DNA of 38,110 bases from Rhodobacterales bacterium (GTDB lineage: Bacteria > Pseudomonadota > Alphaproteobacteria > Rhodobacterales > Rhodobacteraceae): positions 1 through 38,110 of the forward strand of contig JAUZRV010000060.1 in NCBI GenBank assembly GCA_030950105.1, written 5' to 3'. Position 1 is the stretch's first letter. Each line of letters opens with the position of its first letter. The position numbers and the translations under genes are program-made. This document shows, one piece after another, positions 19,416 to 27,008 of this stretch. A model generated the notes under the pieces. The model was not told the origin of the DNA and searched no databases. It was given only the letters and a program-made list of their open reading frames with translations.

Positions 19416-20147
19416 TTATCCTTGTTCAAGGCGAGTGGTGAGCGGGATCAGGGTTGTCGTATTTCCGTCGCGCAGCAATACCCCAAAATTTTCGTCAAGG
19501 CCAACAAATGTGCCGATTTTTTCGCCAACTGTGATCTCGTCGCCGATCCCCGTCACAAGACCGCGCCATTCGGTGTGTAGGGGCGCTGGGCCGTCATCGA
19601 GCAGGCGATTGATCCAAACCAGCGTGTGACGGGACCAACTTTCGAGAAGGCGCAGGGGGGATATATCGCCGCAGCCCTCTTGGAAAAGCGAGGTTTGATC
19701 TGGGGTATCCCCGGCGTCGGCGTCGGATTTTGGCAGCAACAATAGCTCTATTCCGACGACAAGCCAATCGGGAGATACGGCGGGGTCATTGGTCGATGCC
19801 GTTGCACGGATGCGCCCCGAAGCGCCCCCGTTGATCAGAATTTCGCTGGGCCACGTCAGATGCACCGCGACTTCGGGCGGGGCAAGGGCACCAAGGGCAT
19901 TTTGAAAACCGATGCCACAGGCGGCTACCACCGCCATCGCCGCCGCAAGCGGCATTTCCGGCGCAAATACGATTGCCGCGCGCAAAGCATCGGGTGTCAC
20001 ATTATGGGTGAGCGTCCCGGAATCGCACCCGAGCGCCGCCATTGCACAGGCTTTTTCAAACGGATCAACGCCCCCTGTGACCGCGATCCCGTCATAAAGC
20101 GGCGGGAAACTTAGCGGGGCGGGCTTTTCAAACGGGTTTTCGGTCAT
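19416..20147 (-). CDS. biotin/lipoate-protein ligase-like protein (catalytic motifs degenerate)
   Basis: 243 aa; VHLTWPSEILINGGASGRIRATAS...WLVVGIELLLLP aligns by eye with the BirA/LplA core KWPNDLYLQDRKLAGIL...IGAGINM; C-terminal small domain. Confidence 0.65.
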   Translation of the reverse strand: MTENPFEKPAPLSFPPLYDGIAVTGGVDPFEKACAMAALGCDSGTLTHNVTPDALRAAIVFAPEMPLAAAMAVVAACGIGFQNALGALAPPEVAVHLTWPSEILINGGASGRIRATASTNDPAVSPDWLVVGIELLLLPKSDADAGDTPDQTSLFQEGCGDISPLRLLESWSRHTLVWINRLLDDGPAPLHTEWRGLVTGIGDEITVGEKIGTFVGLDENFGVLLRDGNTTTLIPLTTRLEQG

Positions 20148-21217
20148 GCGGTTCCATCTTTGATCAAGCGTTGCGCCAGAGCACGAAAGGCCTGTGCCTG
20201 CGGCGAGGCGGGTTTGGACACCACGATAGGTGCCCCACCGTCGGCCGCAAGGCGAATATCCACATGAAGTGGCAATTCCGCCAGCAAAGGAACACCCAAC
20301 TTGGCCGCCTCTGCCGCGACACCGCCATGTCCGAATGTATGTTCTTCATGGCCGCAGTTGGAACAAATATGCGTGGACATATTTTCGATCATACCAATGA
20401 TCGGCGTGCCAAGTTTGTTGAACATATCAATGCCTTTGCGCGTATCAATCAGGGCCACGTCTTGGGGCGTGGACACGATGATCGCGCCGTTCAATTCGGC
20501 CTTTTGGGCAAGGGTCATTTGCACATCACCTGTGCCGGGCGGTAGATCGACGATGAGCACATCAAGCGCGCCCCATTGCACCTGATTGAGCATCTGTTGC
20601 AGCGCCCCCATAAGCATCGGGCCACGCCAAACCACGGCTTCGTCTTCGCGGGTCATCAGGCCAATCGACATCATAGTCACGCCGTGATTGCGCATCGGTA
20701 AAATGGTCTTGCCATCAGGTGACGCGGGGCGCCCCGATATGCCCATCATGCGCGGTTGCGAGGGCCCAAATACATCGGCATCAAGCAGTCCAACACGCCG
20801 GCCCTCGGCGGCAAGCGCCACAGCGAGATTTGCCGAAACGGTGGATTTTCCGACCCCGCCCTTGCCCGAGGCAATGGCGATGATCCGGTCGATACCGGGG
20901 ATTTTTTGCGGGCCTTGGGGCTTGGGTTTGCCGTGACTGTGGGATTTCAAATCGGGCGGGGCGGCGGGCGCACTATGGGCGGTCATCACGGCGGATACCG
21001 AGGTGACACCGGCGACCGATTGGGCGGCGGCCTCGGCATCGGCGCGCACCGGCTCCATCGCGGTTGCCGCGGCGGGGTCGATTTCAAATACAAACCGAAC
21101 GTCCCCATCTGTCAGGGTAAGCGCCTTGACCAGACCGGCAGTGACAATGTCTTCGCCGGATTTCGGGTCTTTTATACCGCGCAAAGCCGCCAGAATGTCG
21201 TCGCGTGTCGCGGTCAT
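20144..21217 (-). CDS. Mrp/NBP35/ApbC-type Fe-S carrier P-loop ATPase
   Basis: IIAIASGKGGVGKSTVSANLAVALA (deviant Walker A), DVLIVDLPPGTGDVQMTL, MSTHICSNCGHEEHTFGHGG (CxxC). Confidence 0.95.
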   Translation of the reverse strand: MTATRDDILAALRGIKDPKSGEDIVTAGLVKALTLTDGDVRFVFEIDPAAATAMEPVRADAEAAAQSVAGVTSVSAVMTAHSAPAAPPDLKSHSHGKPKPQGPQKIPGIDRIIAIASGKGGVGKSTVSANLAVALAAEGRRVGLLDADVFGPSQPRMMGISGRPASPDGKTILPMRNHGVTMMSIGLMTREDEAVVWRGPMLMGALQQMLNQVQWGALDVLIVDLPPGTGDVQMTLAQKAELNGAIIVSTPQDVALIDTRKGIDMFNKLGTPIIGMIENMSTHICSNCGHEEHTFGHGGVAAEAAKLGVPLLAELPLHVDIRLAADGGAPIVVSKPASPQAQAFRALAQRLIKDGTA

Positions 21218-21418
21218 TTACGAGCGACCCGTGATGGTGCCGGTGACCACATGGGTGAGGTCGACACCGTCAACGGTAAGGGTCATTTTCGCCTCGAATG
21301 TTTTTCCGGCAGTGGTGTCGGGGCCGGCGGAACGCATGGCTTCTTCTATCGCTTGTTGCGAGGTGACGCCGACGGTTTTGAGGAATTTACGCATGGACAT
21401 ATTGAAATCTTCGCTCAT
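21218..21418 (-). CDS. DUF6494-like small protein
   Basis: 66 aa MSEDFNMSMRKFLKTVGVTSQQAIEEAMRSAGPDTTAGKTFEAKMTLTVDGVDLTHVVTGTI; adjoins Mrp. Start at 21418, internal to the longer listed ORF. Confidence 0.75.
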   Translation of the reverse strand: MSEDFNMSMRKFLKTVGVTSQQAIEEAMRSAGPDTTAGKTFEAKMTLTVDGVDLTHVVTGTITGRS

Positions 21419-21429
21419 GGGGTGCCTTT

Positions 21430-21453
21430 CGGGTTGGGTGGCGGGTTGGGTGG
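21430..21453 (+). repeat. tandem 12-bp repeat CGGGTTGGGTGG x2, forming a G-quadruplex-type motif
   Basis: GGGttGGGtggcGGGttGGG at 21431-21450 in the divergent promoter region. Confidence 0.75.
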
Positions 21454-21531
21454 AAATTGTGGGGATTGACGGGATGAATTTGCGCCGCTTAGGATGGGTG
21501 TGAAATTCGCAAAACGAGAGGAAGTCGTGGA

Positions 21532-22317
21532 ATGAAACGCGTTGGTGTGTTCCTTTGGTTGGTAATTCTGGCGCTTCCCACCGGTGTTTTGGCACAGGAT
21601 CGCAATGTTATTCTTGGCGTCAATCCGGGGGTGATGGAAAGCGGGATTTTGACCTATATTTTGCCGCGATTTTCGTTGAAAACCGGAATCACAGTATCTA
21701 CTATAATTGTTGACAATCAAGAGGTTACCTTGAAGGGGGCTGACGTTTCTCTGGGCACGACCAAAGGCGCTCAAGGGGCTGTGGTCATGGAGGGAAATGG
21801 AGAGGGAAACAGGCGCAAGTATTTTGTGTCGCAGCAAACGACCAATGGTGCTGCTACGCGGTTTGTGGACTGGGTTCTGTCGGATATCGGCCAACGTGCA
21901 ATCGAGGCGTTTAAAGGCAAAGACTGCACCGGGTTTCGCGGACTTGCGGGCACGGAGACGCGCGTCGAGGTTCCGGTGTTTGACGGTGATGTGACGCGCG
22001 GCGAAGGGCTTTCGCTTCGCTATTGCGGGCGCTGTCATGTGATCGGCGCGGCCAACCGGATGAAAGGTCTCGGTTCGACCCCGTCGTTTCCATTGCTGCG
22101 CACTTTTCCGGATTGGCAGCGCAGATTCGAGGCGTTTTTCACCCTGCGCCCGCACCCGTCTTTTTCGCAAATCGAGGGCGTCACCGAACCATTTGATCCG
22201 GCGCTGCCATCGCCCATTTTTCCGTTGCGGATTACCCTTGAACAACTCGACGACATTCTGGCCTATGTGGCCAAAATTCCACCTGCCGATTTGGGGGCAC
22301 CGTTGCAAACTCAATGA
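21532..22317 (+). CDS. fusion of a shortened TupA-like periplasmic binding domain and a c-type cytochrome domain
   Basis: Signal peptide; VNPGVMESGILTYILPRFSLKTGITV resembles TupA VTTSFHNSGLADELLPALLADTGVEV; C-terminal GEGLSLRYCGRCHVIG heme c motif. Confidence 0.7.
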   Translation: MKRVGVFLWLVILALPTGVLAQDRNVILGVNPGVMESGILTYILPRFSLKTGITVSTIIVDNQEVTLKGADVSLGTTKGAQGAVVMEGNGEGNRRKYFVSQQTTNGAATRFVDWVLSDIGQRAIEAFKGKDCTGFRGLAGTETRVEVPVFDGDVTRGEGLSLRYCGRCHVIGAANRMKGLGSTPSFPLLRTFPDWQRRFEAFFTLRPHPSFSQIEGVTEPFDPALPSPIFPLRITLEQLDDILAYVAKIPPADLGAPLQTQ

Positions 22318-24281
22318 TCCTTGCGCTTGGCAAAATAGTCGTCGGTGGTGACTGTTTTGGGGCGCTCGCCACCTTGGAACGGATTATCGGACACCGCATA
22401 TTGGGCCTCGATCCGGCAGGTATCGCACATCTGGATCAGGCGGGCATTGTCGGAGCCGGTGAACATCGGATGCTTGTCGGCAAGTTTTTCAACGATCCGT
22501 TCAATCGAGGATTTGACCCCGAAAAGTGCGCCACATTCAATGCAGGCGAACGGGTCCTCCTCGTGGATGACTTTTTGGGTATAGGCGGTTTTCGAGAGAT
22601 TGAATTGCGGTTTCAGCGTCAGCGCGTTTTCGGGGCACAAACGGGTGCAAAGACCGCATTGGATGCAGGCGTCTTCCTGAAATCTCAATTGCGGAAGATC
22701 AGGATTATCCGCGAGCGCCCCCGTGGGACAAAGTGCGGCGCATGACAGGCACAAAGTGCAGGCATCGGTGTCAATCACAAGGCCCCCATAAGGCGCGTTT
22801 TCGGGCAGCGGGATCGGGGTTTCCACATCATCACGCAGGGTGATGGCCGCGAGGCGGGATATCTGGCCCCTGTCCCCCATAGGCAGAATTGGTTCTACAT
22901 TTAAAGGTGTCGTTTCAAAGGAGTAGAGCGCGTCAGACAAGGCCTCGGGGTCGCTCAAATCAAGAATCCGGGCGCGTGGCGCACCGATGATGGCAAGCGC
23001 AAGCGCGGCTTCGCTGTGGATGGTTTGGGGATCGGTTTTTGGCGACAAAAGCACATCGACATGGATGAATCCACAGGCCAGCGCCGCGAGGATTTCCGCA
23101 TGGCCAAATCCGGTGAGCGCGGCCATTTCGAGGGGAATAACATCCGCAGGCAATCCACGCCCGTAACGCGCGGCCAGAGAAATCATTTCAAGGCCGAAAT
23201 CGCCGTCATGGACCAAGAGGCGCGGTGCCTGACCGCCGGCGGAAAGATAGGCAGACGCGAGGTTTTCGATGCGTTTGAACGTGAAGGCGGTGGGCGGTGC
23301 GTCATAGGTGATCGCACCCGACGGGCAGAGCGTGGCGCAGGCGCTACAACCAGCGCAAATTAGCGGATCAATGGTCACATGATCCCCGTCGGGCAGGATG
23401 GCGCCGATCGGACAAACATCAAGGCATTTGGAACAACCGGTGATACGGGCACGCGAATGGGCGCAAAGCGGGGCATCTATGCGCACATGAATCGGTTTTT
23501 CAAAAGTGCCGACCATCGTCGCGGCCTCAAACACCAGATTTGCCACGGCGGCGGGATCGCGCGGATCGGCGCGCAGGTACCCGTCGCGCTTTTCATGTGC
23601 AGAAAACAGCGGTGTAGCGCCGCGCAAATCAAGAATGATATCGCACTCTGTTTTGCCCCCGTCACGGGGGGCGGTAAAGGCAAAATCACCGCGGCCCCCG
23701 GGCTGAATTTGTTGCAAGGCGTCAATGTCGACAGCAAACGCCCCGAGGGTTCCGGTCGCGCGTTTCAATGTGCCAATCACAACGTCGAAATTGCGGCTAA
23801 CCGGCGGGGCGCTTGGCGTATCGAGCAAAACCGCGACGCTTAGCGCCTCGGCGAGTTGCGCGGCTGTGGCGAGCGTAATATCGGGTGCGCCAAGGATCAA
23901 ACAGCGCCCTTCGGAGATGATGTCGAGGGCCTTTTCGGCGGGGTGCGGTAGCATGGCATCGCTGATCAGTGCGGCCATTTTTGCGGTGCCTGATGCGGGG
24001 TGTGCGGCGGCGGTATCTCCCCATCCTGCCCGATCGCGAAGGTCGATAAATCCGGCCGGTTCAACCCCGATTTCATCGCCTAATTCCTCGAAAAATGCGC
24101 GCTCTTGTTGGCATGCAATGAGGGCGTCGCCTTTTGCAATTTCTTCTGCGGCGGCGTTGATTTCTGTCGTGCAAAGGGCGCTGTAGACGCGCGAACAGTC
24201 AAGGCCGCACGCCGAAGAAAGAGCGTCTTTGTCTAGGGATTGTGTTCCCGAACAATCGCATAATATCAACCGCTTAGACAT
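22311..24281 (-). CDS. polyferredoxin-type 4Fe-4S protein of the formate dehydrogenase locus
   Basis: Four CxxCxxCxxxCP-type motifs: CSKCLDVCP, CAGCSACATLCP, CTLCLSCAALCP, CIQCGLCTRLCP; further CIEC and CDTC. Start at ATG 24281 with RBS AGGAGTGAG. Confidence 0.85.
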   Translation of the reverse strand: MSKRLILCDCSGTQSLDKDALSSACGLDCSRVYSALCTTEINAAAEEIAKGDALIACQQERAFFEELGDEIGVEPAGFIDLRDRAGWGDTAAAHPASGTAKMAALISDAMLPHPAEKALDIISEGRCLILGAPDITLATAAQLAEALSVAVLLDTPSAPPVSRNFDVVIGTLKRATGTLGAFAVDIDALQQIQPGGRGDFAFTAPRDGGKTECDIILDLRGATPLFSAHEKRDGYLRADPRDPAAVANLVFEAATMVGTFEKPIHVRIDAPLCAHSRARITGCSKCLDVCPIGAILPDGDHVTIDPLICAGCSACATLCPSGAITYDAPPTAFTFKRIENLASAYLSAGGQAPRLLVHDGDFGLEMISLAARYGRGLPADVIPLEMAALTGFGHAEILAALACGFIHVDVLLSPKTDPQTIHSEAALALAIIGAPRARILDLSDPEALSDALYSFETTPLNVEPILPMGDRGQISRLAAITLRDDVETPIPLPENAPYGGLVIDTDACTLCLSCAALCPTGALADNPDLPQLRFQEDACIQCGLCTRLCPENALTLKPQFNLSKTAYTQKVIHEEDPFACIECGALFGVKSSIERIVEKLADKHPMFTGSDNARLIQMCDTCRIEAQYAVSDNPFQGGERPKTVTTDDYFAKRKDH

Positions 24282-24469
24282 ATATCTCACTCCTGAAATG
24301 ATCGCGCGGCTAACGTTGGTCCGGTTGATTCCCCGTATCACTTATTCAACAAATGCCGGTTTCGTAAAGGCCCAATTCAAAATTCTTTCCAATTTGGTTT
24401 AGCGCCGGCAAGTGATTCGTTTTCGGCGTTGACCGCGAAATCCGAGGAAAAACATCGGGAAAGCCATGC

Positions 24470-24483
24470 TGGACATTTTGTCC
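24470..24483. promoter_or_regulatory. dyad TGGAC-ATTTT-GTCC, site 1
   Basis: Inverted repeat read directly; shares the half-site with 24511-24525, 41 bp away. Confidence 0.55.
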
Positions 24484-24510
24484 CAACCCGTTGATCGGCT
24501 TTGTTTGAGG

Positions 24511-24525
24511 TGGACGAATTGTCCA
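24511..24525. promoter_or_regulatory. dyad TGGAC-GAATT-GTCCA, site 2
   Basis: Perfect 5-bp arms, N5 spacer, same layout as site 1. Confidence 0.6.
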
Positions 24526-24719
24526 GTCGGCGGTTTTGATAGCAAGTTATTTCCATCAATAACCAGAATTGTCTTGGCCAGCGGTCATTTTGATTGCAAG
24601 TTTGAACTTGGGTTGATCACAGACTTGGCCAAGTGGCCGCGTTCTGTGCCGGACCTGCGTTTTATTGGTGTGATTTTTGAACCTTTCCTGAACGCCTGCC
24701 ATACGAGGAACAAAACACG

Positions 24720-25286
24720 ATGCAACCCAACCACATTTCCATGCCTTTGGGGATCGTGATCCGCAAAACGCCGGCGGTGACCCGCTGGGCAAAGTGGAAT
24801 TGGGAAGTTGTGGCGGTTTTGCCCGGATCGACGATTGCCGATTGGCGCGAATTGCGGCGTGACGGGGATGCGATTGAATATCATGCCGCGACGCTTGATC
24901 TTGAGCTTTGGCGTGGCGAAACCGAAGCATATCTTACCGGATTGTCGAGCCGGATACCGATGATTTATGTGGTGCTGCGCGAGGCGCGCAATGCCGAATC
25001 TGCACAAGAAATCGACGTGCTCATGGTGACGGCATCGCCTTATGAAGCACAGGATTACGAAGAAAGCGGAGACGAAATTGTCGGCACGGTGCCAATGCCG
25101 GAAGGCGTAAATGCCTGGATCCGCGCATTTATCGAGGCGCATCACGAAGAAGAAGTGTTTGTGAAGCGGAAGCGCGATAAAAAGCGCGTTGATCAGGCTG
25201 AAACCGGTGTTGGCGATGCGCGGGTGCGCCAAGTGACCGATGTGTATCGCGCCCCCGTTCACGGAAAACGCGAGACCATGCATTGA
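24720..25286 (+). CDS. DUF3305-type formate dehydrogenase-associated protein
   Basis: PLGIVIRKTPAVTRWAKWNWEVVAVLPG...YHAATLDLELWRGETEAYLTGLSSRIPMIYVVLR; located before DUF3306/TorD/FdhA as expected. Confidence 0.8.
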   Translation: MQPNHISMPLGIVIRKTPAVTRWAKWNWEVVAVLPGSTIADWRELRRDGDAIEYHAATLDLELWRGETEAYLTGLSSRIPMIYVVLREARNAESAQEIDVLMVTASPYEAQDYEESGDEIVGTVPMPEGVNAWIRAFIEAHHEEEVFVKRKRDKKRVDQAETGVGDARVRQVTDVYRAPVHGKRETMH

Positions 25287-25939
25287 GCCAGAGAACAGAT
25301 ATGTGGTCGGCGCGCAAAGCGGCGGTCAAGGCCGAGGCGAAAGCGGAGACCGAAGCGTTTGAAGCCGCTATCGTGGCGCGTGAGCGTGACGCACTGGCCG
25401 AAAAGCCGGACGCCGAAATATTGCAAGAGCTGGCGTTGAAAAATCCCGATGACATGGTTGCAGGTGATGATTTTGCCGCTTTCATGAAGGCGGCGGTGCC
25501 CGAACATTTGCGAAAACGCGCGCTGCGCAAATTATGGCTAAGTGATCCGGCATTGGCCAATTTGGACAACCTTCTGGATTATGGCGAAGATTTTGCCGCC
25601 GAGGCGAAATTGGGAGCCGTGGTGGAAACCGCCTATCAGGTGGGCAAGGGGATTTTGGGTAATATAGATGAAGTGGCCGAGCAAGCCGCAGCGCCGGAGC
25701 AAGCCGAACAAAGTGCCGCAGATGCTGGGGAAACCCCCATTGCAGTGCCCATTGCAGTGACTTCGACCGAGAATTCACCAGAGAGTAAAACGGTTCAGAT
25801 CAAAGACGCGGTTCATGAGGGTGATACTATTGCACCGGATGTGTTGACGGAAGATATACCGGTGATTGCCGTGAAGCGCCGGATGCGGTTTGAATTTGCC
25901 ACCGATGACGCGCGGCACGTGGGACAAGGAATAGGATAA
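25283..25939 (+). CDS. DUF3306-type protein
   Basis: WSARKAAVKAEAK...DDFAAFMKAAVPEHLRKRALRKLWLSDPALANLDNLLDYGEDF; ATGA-type overlap with DUF3305. Confidence 0.8.
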   Translation: MSQRTDMWSARKAAVKAEAKAETEAFEAAIVARERDALAEKPDAEILQELALKNPDDMVAGDDFAAFMKAAVPEHLRKRALRKLWLSDPALANLDNLLDYGEDFAAEAKLGAVVETAYQVGKGILGNIDEVAEQAAAPEQAEQSAADAGETPIAVPIAVTSTENSPESKTVQIKDAVHEGDTIAPDVLTEDIPVIAVKRRMRFEFATDDARHVGQGIG

Positions 25940-25941
25940 AT

Positions 25942-26562
25942 ATGACGGCTACGATGGATATTGGGGCGGACATGGTAACGATCGGCGAGGAAGACCGCCT
26001 GCGGGCACGGATGTATGATTTTCTCGGGGCGCTTTTGGCGCGGCCGCCGTCAAAGGAATTATTGCAGCAAACCGCGGGTTTGACCGGCGATGACAGCGAC
26101 CTTGGCGTGGCGATGGGCGCATTGGCGCGGGTCGGGCGGGTGTCGCAGGCTACGGCGGTCGAAAGCGAATTTACTGCGCTTTTTATCGGGCTGGGGCGCG
26201 GCGAGTTGCTGCCTTATGCGAGTTTCTATCTCACCGGATTTTTGAATGAAAAGCCGCTTGCCGCCCTTCGGAAAGACATGAAGGCGCAGATGATCGCGCG
26301 CGAGGCCAATGTTTTTGAACCTGAGGATAACATCGCCAGCCTGTTCGAGATGATGGCGGGGATGATCCTCGGGCGGTTTGGTGATCCGGCCCCGATTGCG
26401 GCGCAGGTGACGTTTTTCAACAAACATATCGGGCCGTGGGCCACGCATTTCTTCACCGATCTGGAAGGTGCGAAAAATTCGGTTTTCTATGCGTCGGTGG
26501 GGGCCGCTGGTAAAGCGTTTCTCGAGATCGAGCGTGAAGCATTTCGAATGGGCGCATCCTAG
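25942..26562 (+). CDS. TorD/DmsD-family molybdoenzyme maturation chaperone
   Basis: 206 aa; RMYDFLGALLARPPSKELLQ, YASFYLTGFLNEKPLAALRKDM, EPEDNIASLFEMMAGMI. Confidence 0.85.
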   Translation: MTATMDIGADMVTIGEEDRLRARMYDFLGALLARPPSKELLQQTAGLTGDDSDLGVAMGALARVGRVSQATAVESEFTALFIGLGRGELLPYASFYLTGFLNEKPLAALRKDMKAQMIAREANVFEPEDNIASLFEMMAGMILGRFGDPAPIAAQVTFFNKHIGPWATHFFTDLEGAKNSVFYASVGAAGKAFLEIEREAFRMGAS

Positions 26563-26579
26563 CGGCCACGTAAATGGGC

Positions 26580-26642
26580 GCAGCCGAGCGGCTGCACCAA
26601 CAAAGGCGGTAATATTACCGTGTTAACCGGCCCAAATGGGCC
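26580..26642. repeat. cluster of three short palindromes between torD-like gene and Tat-target gene
   Basis: GCAGCCG-AG-CGGCTGC (26580-26595), CGGTAATATTACCG (26607-26620), GGCCCA-AA-TGGGCC (26629-26642). Confidence 0.75.
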
Positions 26643-26663
26643 ACGAAAGAGGGAGGATAACGG

Positions 26664-26870
26664 ATGAGCGAGAAAGAACAAAACGACAAAACGAGTCGTC
26701 GCGGATTTTTGAAAATGGCATCTGTTTCGGCACCAGCGGCGGTTGCGGCTGTGGCCCTAAGCGGAGGCGAGGCCGAGGCCGCAGCGTCCGGTTTAACAGG
26801 AGACGAGGCCGGATCGGGCGTGCGCGACACGGCCCATACCCGCGCTTATTTTGAAAGTACGAAATTCTAG
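26664..26870 (+). CDS. small formate dehydrogenase-region Tat-target protein
   Basis: 68 aa with twin-arginine motif TSRRGFLKMASVSAPAAVAAVAL, directly before fdhA. Confidence 0.85.
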   Translation: MSEKEQNDKTSRRGFLKMASVSAPAAVAAVALSGGEAEAAASGLTGDEAGSGVRDTAHTRAYFESTKF

Positions 26871-26939
26871 CACGAGACGACTTCACTGGAACCAACGGTT
26901 GCGAGACGCCCTGCGGTTCTGAAATCAATAACCCAGCGA

Positions 26940-26986
26940 GATCGGCATAAGACCGATCATTTGCATGATCGACGTAAAGGTCGGTC
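26940..26986 (+). promoter_or_regulatory. overlapping alternative hairpins in the fdhA leader
   Basis: GATCGG/CCGATC (26940-26958), CGATCAT/ATGATCG (26954-26971) and GACCGA/TCGGTC (26951-26986) share nucleotides. Confidence 0.5.
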
Positions 26987-27008
26987 AATCACGCACAGGG
27001 AGAAATAC

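Noticed and set aside
21590-21605. Sigma-54-like TGGCACAGGATCGCAA
   Set aside because: Lies inside the signal-peptide coding region of the cytochrome fusion and the -12 element (CGCAA) deviates from TTGCA; likely chance.
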